A DNA stretch of 64,000 nucleotides from Paenibacillus cymbidii (GTDB lineage Bacteria; Bacillota; Bacilli; Paenibacillales; NBRC-103111): NCBI RefSeq assembly GCF_004764705.1, contig NZ_SHLX01000012.1, positions 1 to 64,000 on the forward strand, written 5' to 3'. Positions 60,080-64,000 of the stretch are shown here, piece after piece (the stretch's first letter is position 1; every line of letters begins with the position of its first letter). The translations under genes and the position numbers were made by a program. The notes below the pieces were generated by a model. It had not been told where the DNA came from. It was given only the letters and a program-made list of their open reading frames with translations, and searched no databases.

Positions 60080-61030
60080 CTAAAATAGCGCATGCTCGGC
60101 ATTGATTCTGCGCACCAGCGCATTGGCGCCGATGACCAGCGCGAATCCGACGACGGATTTTGCGAGGCCGGCCGCACTGGACATGCCGATATCGCCGCTG
60201 TTGATCAACGCGCGATAAATGTACGTATCGAGTACGTCGGTCGTCGAGCGGATCGTCGGCGAGTCCATCGGCAGCTGATAGAACAACCCGAAATCGGCGT
60301 CCATGATGTTGCCGATGGCGAGGATTATCAAAATCATCATGATCGGATACAGGAACGGAATGGAGATCAGACGCATCATTTGCCACCTGCCCGCGCCGTC
60401 GATGCGCGCCGCCTCATAGTAAGTCGGATCGATGCCGAGCAAGGCGGCGTAATAGATCATGCAGGCCATGCCGATTTCCTTCCATAAATTGGCCAGCGGA
60501 AAAACGAACGTCCAGGCGGCTGGCCGGTTGTACCAATCGAGGGCGGACAAGCCGAAGCTGTGCAGCCATTGATTCAGCAGTCCCGATACGGGATTCAGAA
60601 ACGCGTAAGCCATGTACGCAACGACGACCCAAGATAGGAAATGGGGAAAAAATAAAATGCTTTGGTACGTTTTCAGCCATCTGCGACCTGTCATTTCGTA
60701 AAGCAGCAGCGCCAGCAGCACGGCGCAAATCGTGTTCAATGCGAGGAACGCGGCGTTGTACCCGACCGTATTTCGCAGCAGCCGTACCAGATCGGGCGAT
60801 TCGACCAGAAAACGGAAATTGGCGAGGCCGACCCAGCCGCTGCCGAAAATGCCTTTGTTGTACTGGTACTGTTTGAAGGCGACGATTACGCCGGCCATCG
60901 GCACGTATTTGAAGAGCAGCGTGAACAATACCATGGGCAGAGCCAGCAGCAACAAAAAACGGTTTTTTGCCGCGCTCCCTCCTCTTGCGGTTTTCCCCCT
61001 TCCCGGCACTGTCGCCGTGCCTGTTCGCAT
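60080..61030 (-). CDS. Sugar ABC transporter permease, LplB type
   Basis: The 316-residue first gene of the fourth operon has a basic N-terminus, six hydrophobic segments and the EAA loop EAARIDGAGRWQMMRL. ATG is chosen because GGAGAG lies six bases upstream; a GTG nine codons earlier has only a weak site. It diverges from the partner half of the other triads in ending RRINAEHALF instead of the common FGExGIY, which again marks this triad as a separate lineage. Confidence 0.9.
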   Translation of the reverse strand: MRTGTATVPGRGKTARGGSAAKNRFLLLLALPMVLFTLLFKYVPMAGVIVAFKQYQYNKGIFGSGWVGLANFRFLVESPDLVRLLRNTVGYNAAFLALNTICAVLLALLLYEMTGRRWLKTYQSILFFPHFLSWVVVAYMAYAFLNPVSGLLNQWLHSFGLSALDWYNRPAAWTFVFPLANLWKEIGMACMIYYAALLGIDPTYYEAARIDGAGRWQMMRLISIPFLYPIMMILIILAIGNIMDADFGLFYQLPMDSPTIRSTTDVLDTYIYRALINSGDIGMSSAAGLAKSVVGFALVIGANALVRRINAEHALF

Positions 61031-61180
61031 CCTAGTCTCTCCAGCCGTCTGATCCACTTCAGCTCACCATTCCTTCCTATGCGGCAAGCTTACTGCCGGA
61101 GAAGTGCGGCCGGATAGGGTCAAAAAAAGCGGAAAAGTGCATAAAAAACGACGGCCCATCCCGCTTGTGGGGTCCAATAT

Positions 61181-61215
61181 TTGCGCCAGGGTGCAAAATT
61201 AAATGAAATCGCACC
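61181..61215. promoter_or_regulatory. Overlapping dyads in the divergent promoter region
   Basis: TTGCGCCAGGGTGCAA (61181-61196) is an imperfect palindrome. Its right half also pairs as GGTGC (61190-61194) with GCACC (61211-61215). The elements lie directly upstream of the extended -10 promoter of the regulator gene and within reach of the divergent ABC operon. Confidence 0.4.
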
Positions 61216-61230
61216 ATGCCGGCGGCTACC

Positions 61231-61239
61231 TGCTATAAT
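61231..61239 (+). promoter_or_regulatory. Extended -10 promoter of the AraC regulator
   Basis: TGC followed by a perfect TATAAT gives the TGn-TATAAT extended -10 pattern, about 35 bases before the ATG. No -35 match is needed for this class. Confidence 0.6.
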
Positions 61240-61273
61240 GTGCTTACTATTCGACGGACGGGGGCGGCGGCGC

Positions 61274-63607
61274 ATGTTCGCCAAACGGAGCGCTCACTAT
61301 TTCAACAAGCTGTTTATCCGGATCACCTTTACGACGGCGCTGCTCGTTTCGGTGCTCACCGTGTTTCTGTACCTCAATTTCAAGTCGTACAGCCTCGAGC
61401 TGCTGGCGAAGGCGAACGGACAAATAATGAGCCAGACGTTCGAGAACGCCATGCAGCTAAGCGCCAGCGCCGTCCATTACACGTCGGCTTTCTACAGTCA
61501 CCCGGCCGCGATCGAATTGATGCTGAAGGAATCCGTGCCTGAGGTGAACGCCGCAAGCGATTTGCGTGTTCTCGACCAGGCGCTGACGGCAGCGCCGCTG
61601 CTGTATTCGGCTTACTTGTACAACGGCACGACGCATACGATGTACCAGATCGGCGACAACGTCATTACGCGACCGTCCGCGTCGTTCTATGACCGGGACG
61701 CGTTGCCGCTGATCGAACGGCAGGGCGCGAACGCGCCGATTGCACCGATTCCGCGCAACCTGCCCGCAAGCGAGCTCAACCCGCAGCCTGTTCTCGTGTT
61801 CAGCTATATCGTCAAGGACAACTTCCCGGAAGGCGATACGCGCAGCGCGCTCGTCATCAACGTGAAGGTCGAATCGATCTTCAATACGCTATTGTCCGAT
61901 GCCCGGCTCGAGCCGGGCGCTCATACGGCGCTGATCGTGCTGGACGCGAATGGGCGGGTCGTGGCGGGCTCGGACGATCGGCTGTTTCTGACCAATCAGG
62001 CCGGGACGCCATACATTGCCAAGGCGCTGCGCACTTCGGACAGCGGCGGCTACTTCTTTACGCGTGAGCCGGGCGAACAGTCGGTCGTTACCTTCTCGGC
62101 CAACGTAGACAGCGGCTGGAAGATGGTCGGCGTTACGCCGTATCGCGCGATTTCCGGTCCGATCAACAAAGTGAAAGCGATTACAGTGCTGATTGGCTCC
62201 GTCATGCTGCTCGTTTGCCTGGTATCGGCTTTTTTGCTCGCCCGCCACTTGTACCGGCCGATCGATCGGCTCCGCTCGACGGTAGGCCGGTTGACCGGGG
62301 CTGCCGCGCCGACGGACGGTCCGGACGAGTTCGAAACGATCTCGAGGTCGTTCCTCGCGGCGCACGACAAGCTGCTGCAGCTGGGCCAGTTCCGGAAGTC
62401 AAACCTGCAGGCGCTGAAGATGAACCTGCTCGCGGGCACCCTGAAGCGCAACGTTCCGGCCGACTGCAAGCAGCTGTTCGCCGATTATTCGATCGCGCTG
62501 GAGCCGGACGCGAGCTTGACGCTCGTCCTGTTCCGCATCGACCATTATCGGTCGCAGTTTTGCGCCAAATACGACGAACACGATCAAACGCTGATGAAGT
62601 ATGCGCTGATGAACATCGCGGAGGAAATTGCCGGCAGCGGCGCTTGCGTCGACATGGGCGGCGACCACATCGTGCTGCTGTACGGCCGCAGCGAAACGCC
62701 GCAAGGCGATTCGGAACGGGAAGAGCGCGCATTATGGGGGGAGATACAGCGAAGCTTCATCGACTATTGTGCGGTGTCGGTTTCCGTCTTCGTCAGCGCG
62801 GCCGCCGCGGGCATTCGCGAAGCCAGCGCGCTCTACGAGGAAGCGCTGTCGCTGTCGCAATACCGCCTGCAGTACGGCCACGGCTGTTTGTTGTACGCTT
62901 CCGCGCTCGACAGGAACGAGCACCGCTTGCACAAGCTCGATTCCGCGCTGCTGGCCAAACTATCCGAAAGTATTCTCAGGGGACAGTACGAGGACATGAC
63001 GGCGGTTTACGGGGAGCTTACGATGCCGCTTCGCGAGGTTTCCTGCAACGATGCGTTGGTTACCGTCTCGGCGATTGCGGTGGCGATCTTCCAGTCGTTA
63101 TCGTCGATTGAGAAGCATGCCTCGACTGCCTTCGAGCTCGACTTTGCCTCATTCGACGGTCATGTCAAAAGTCTGGAGACGCTCGGCGACATGCATGACG
63201 AGTTCGATCGGCTGTTTCGTTTCATCGAAGGTCGGCGGCATCAGCGCAAGGACGAGCACAAGGCTTCGGTAATCCAGAGCGCGCAGGCGTATATTCGCCG
63301 CTATTACAAGGATAAATCGTTGTCGTCCGGTATGGTGGCCGACCATGTGAACATGTCGACCGCCTATTTGGGCAAGCTGTTTCGCGAGCATCTGTCTTTG
63401 TCGATCGCGGACGATTTGACCGCGGTCCGGCTGGAACGGGCTTGCGAGCTGCTTCGCGGCACATCGGCCACCATCGACGAAATCTTGATCGAGATCGGAT
63501 GGGAGAACAAAAAATACTTTTTTACCGTGTTCAAAAAAACGCTCGGCTCGACGCCGACGGAGTACCGGTTGAAAACGAGTGCGGCGAACGAAGCGAGTCA
63601 AATCTAA
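61274..63607 (+). CDS. Membrane-anchored AraC-family regulator with extracytoplasmic sensor
   Basis: The 777-residue protein has a first membrane helix at about 15-36, an extracytoplasmic Cache-like sensor to about 295, a second helix at about 300-322, a HAMP-like linker (LARHLYRPIDRLRSTV), a central region, and a C-terminal AraC domain at about 672-770 (NMSTAYLGKLFREHLSLS; IGWENKKYFFTVFKKTLG). It is divergent from the fourth ABC/beta-helix operon and is its likely activator. The ATG lies in a G-rich leader; a 31-codon extension upstream crosses the promoter and is rejected. Confidence 0.9.
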   Translation: MFAKRSAHYFNKLFIRITFTTALLVSVLTVFLYLNFKSYSLELLAKANGQIMSQTFENAMQLSASAVHYTSAFYSHPAAIELMLKESVPEVNAASDLRVLDQALTAAPLLYSAYLYNGTTHTMYQIGDNVITRPSASFYDRDALPLIERQGANAPIAPIPRNLPASELNPQPVLVFSYIVKDNFPEGDTRSALVINVKVESIFNTLLSDARLEPGAHTALIVLDANGRVVAGSDDRLFLTNQAGTPYIAKALRTSDSGGYFFTREPGEQSVVTFSANVDSGWKMVGVTPYRAISGPINKVKAITVLIGSVMLLVCLVSAFLLARHLYRPIDRLRSTVGRLTGAAAPTDGPDEFETISRSFLAAHDKLLQLGQFRKSNLQALKMNLLAGTLKRNVPADCKQLFADYSIALEPDASLTLVLFRIDHYRSQFCAKYDEHDQTLMKYALMNIAEEIAGSGACVDMGGDHIVLLYGRSETPQGDSEREERALWGEIQRSFIDYCAVSVSVFVSAAAAGIREASALYEEALSLSQYRLQYGHGCLLYASALDRNEHRLHKLDSALLAKLSESILRGQYEDMTAVYGELTMPLREVSCNDALVTVSAIAVAIFQSLSSIEKHASTAFELDFASFDGHVKSLETLGDMHDEFDRLFRFIEGRRHQRKDEHKASVIQSAQAYIRRYYKDKSLSSGMVADHVNMSTAYLGKLFREHLSLSIADDLTAVRLERACELLRGTSATIDEILIEIGWENKKYFFTVFKKTLGSTPTEYRLKTSAANEASQI

Positions 63608-63610
63608 ACA

Positions 63611-63652
63611 GACAGCCGGGAATCCTTTCGGCTCCCCGGCTGTCCGTTTGTT
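63611..63652. terminator. Bidirectional terminator
   Basis: GACAGCCGGG (63611-63620) and CCCGGCTGTC (63635-63644) form a perfect 10-bp stem. CGTTTGTT follows on the plus strand and TGTTTAGATTTG on the minus strand. It separates the regulator from the convergent aconitase gene. Confidence 0.82.
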
Positions 63653-63669
63653 GGCAAGATACCGCTTCT

Positions 63670-64000
63670 TTATGCCTTCTCCGCCATGATCTGGCGAAGC
63701 ACCGTTTGCAGGATGCCGCCGTTGCGGTAGTAGTCGACGTCGACCATGCTGTCGAGACGGACGATCGCGTCGAATTCGAACGTCGAGCCGTCGGTGCGCG
63801 TCGCGGTGACGCGGACTTTTTCACCCGGCTGCACGGCGTTGTCGAGGCCGGCGATGTCGAACGTTTCGGTGCCGGTGATTCCGAGCGTTTTCCAGCCGAG
63901 GCCTTCCGGGAACTGCAGCGGCAGGACGCCCATGCCGACCAGGTTGCTGCGGTGGATGCGCTCGAAGCTTTCGGCGATGACCGCCTTCACGCCGAGCAGG
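63670..64000 (-). CDS. acnA: Aconitate hydratase, C-terminal part (gene continues past the window)
   Basis: The last 109 residues of an AcnA/CitB-type aconitase are present: GVKAVIAESFERIHRSNLVG is the conserved swivel-domain segment with the substrate-binding Ser/Arg region, followed by GMGVLPLQF and the terminal RLDSMVDVDYYRNGGIL. The enzyme interconverts citrate and isocitrate in the TCA cycle using a 4Fe-4S cluster whose ligands lie in the missing part. It marks the return to housekeeping chromosome. In Bacillus the same gene is called citB. Confidence 0.93.
   Translation of the reverse strand, partial: LLGVKAVIAESFERIHRSNLVGMGVLPLQFPEGLGWKTLGITGTETFDIAGLDNAVQPGEKVRVTATRTDGSTFEFDAIVRLDSMVDVDYYRNGGILQTVLRQIMAEKA

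Overview
The window looks like a chromosomal segment of a high-GC, spore-former-type Firmicute of the Paenibacillaceae (Paenibacillus/Cohnella-like). The case rests on strong AAGGAGG-type ribosome sites, frequent TTG and GTG starts, rho-independent terminators with U-tracts, LplB/YtcP-type sugar ABC systems without an ATPase, and large AraC regulators with two membrane segments. This assignment is inference. No rRNA, tRNA, CRISPR array, phage gene or transposase was seen. Almost everything between about 1.1 kb and 63.6 kb concerns uptake and breakdown of glycans, sugar derivatives and inositol.

Layout. 1-1080: 51-bp tandem palindromic repeats running into the end of an uncharacterised gene, then a terminator. 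1146-6400 (minus): an operon of two TIM-barrel isomerase-like proteins, a Gfo/Idh/MocA oxidoreductase and a GH38 mannosidase-like enzyme. 6823-13919 (plus, divergent): sialidase-like protein, alpha/beta hydrolase, ABC permease pair, solute-binding lipoprotein and a second oxidoreductase. 14134-15060: cupin-AraC regulator with its own promoter and terminator. 15331-17486: M20 peptidase plus short-chain dehydrogenase, closed by a very strong terminator. 17725-24381: second ABC triad followed by a membrane-anchored AraC regulator and a second cupin-AraC regulator. 24509-30245: myo-inositol genes iolD-E-C-G-B, followed by a histidine phosphatase, an unusual TPR-containing protein and RidA up to 32355.

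32404-35627: AraC regulator divergent from a GH52-like glycosidase. 35755-36108: truncated haemoglobin. 36468-37448: aldo/keto reductase, divergent from a DUF4832-like putative glycosidase (37688-39118). 39143-41410: membrane-anchored AraC regulator, divergent from an esterase-like hydrolase (41552) that leads into an oxidoreductase, a C-terminally truncated isomerase, a third ABC triad (44397-48017), a 1254-residue GH42-like protein and a zinc-less MDR dehydrogenase. 53053-61030 (minus): fourth ABC triad followed by a secreted 1476-residue beta-helix protein with tandem C-terminal binding-type modules, divergent from a membrane-anchored AraC regulator (61274-63607). The window ends inside an aconitase gene.

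How it fits together: four CUT1-type triads import oligosaccharides or glycosides captured by lipoproteins, and a shared ATPase (MsmX/MsmK type) must be encoded elsewhere. Most glycosidases lack signal peptides, so cleavage is probably intracellular; only the beta-helix protein is clearly secreted. Three places pair Gfo/Idh/MocA oxidoreductases with AP-endonuclease-2-type isomerase barrels. That is the architecture of inositol catabolism and also of oxidation-assisted glycoside cleavage. The latter is the best candidate here for undescribed chemistry, but it is inferred from gene content only.
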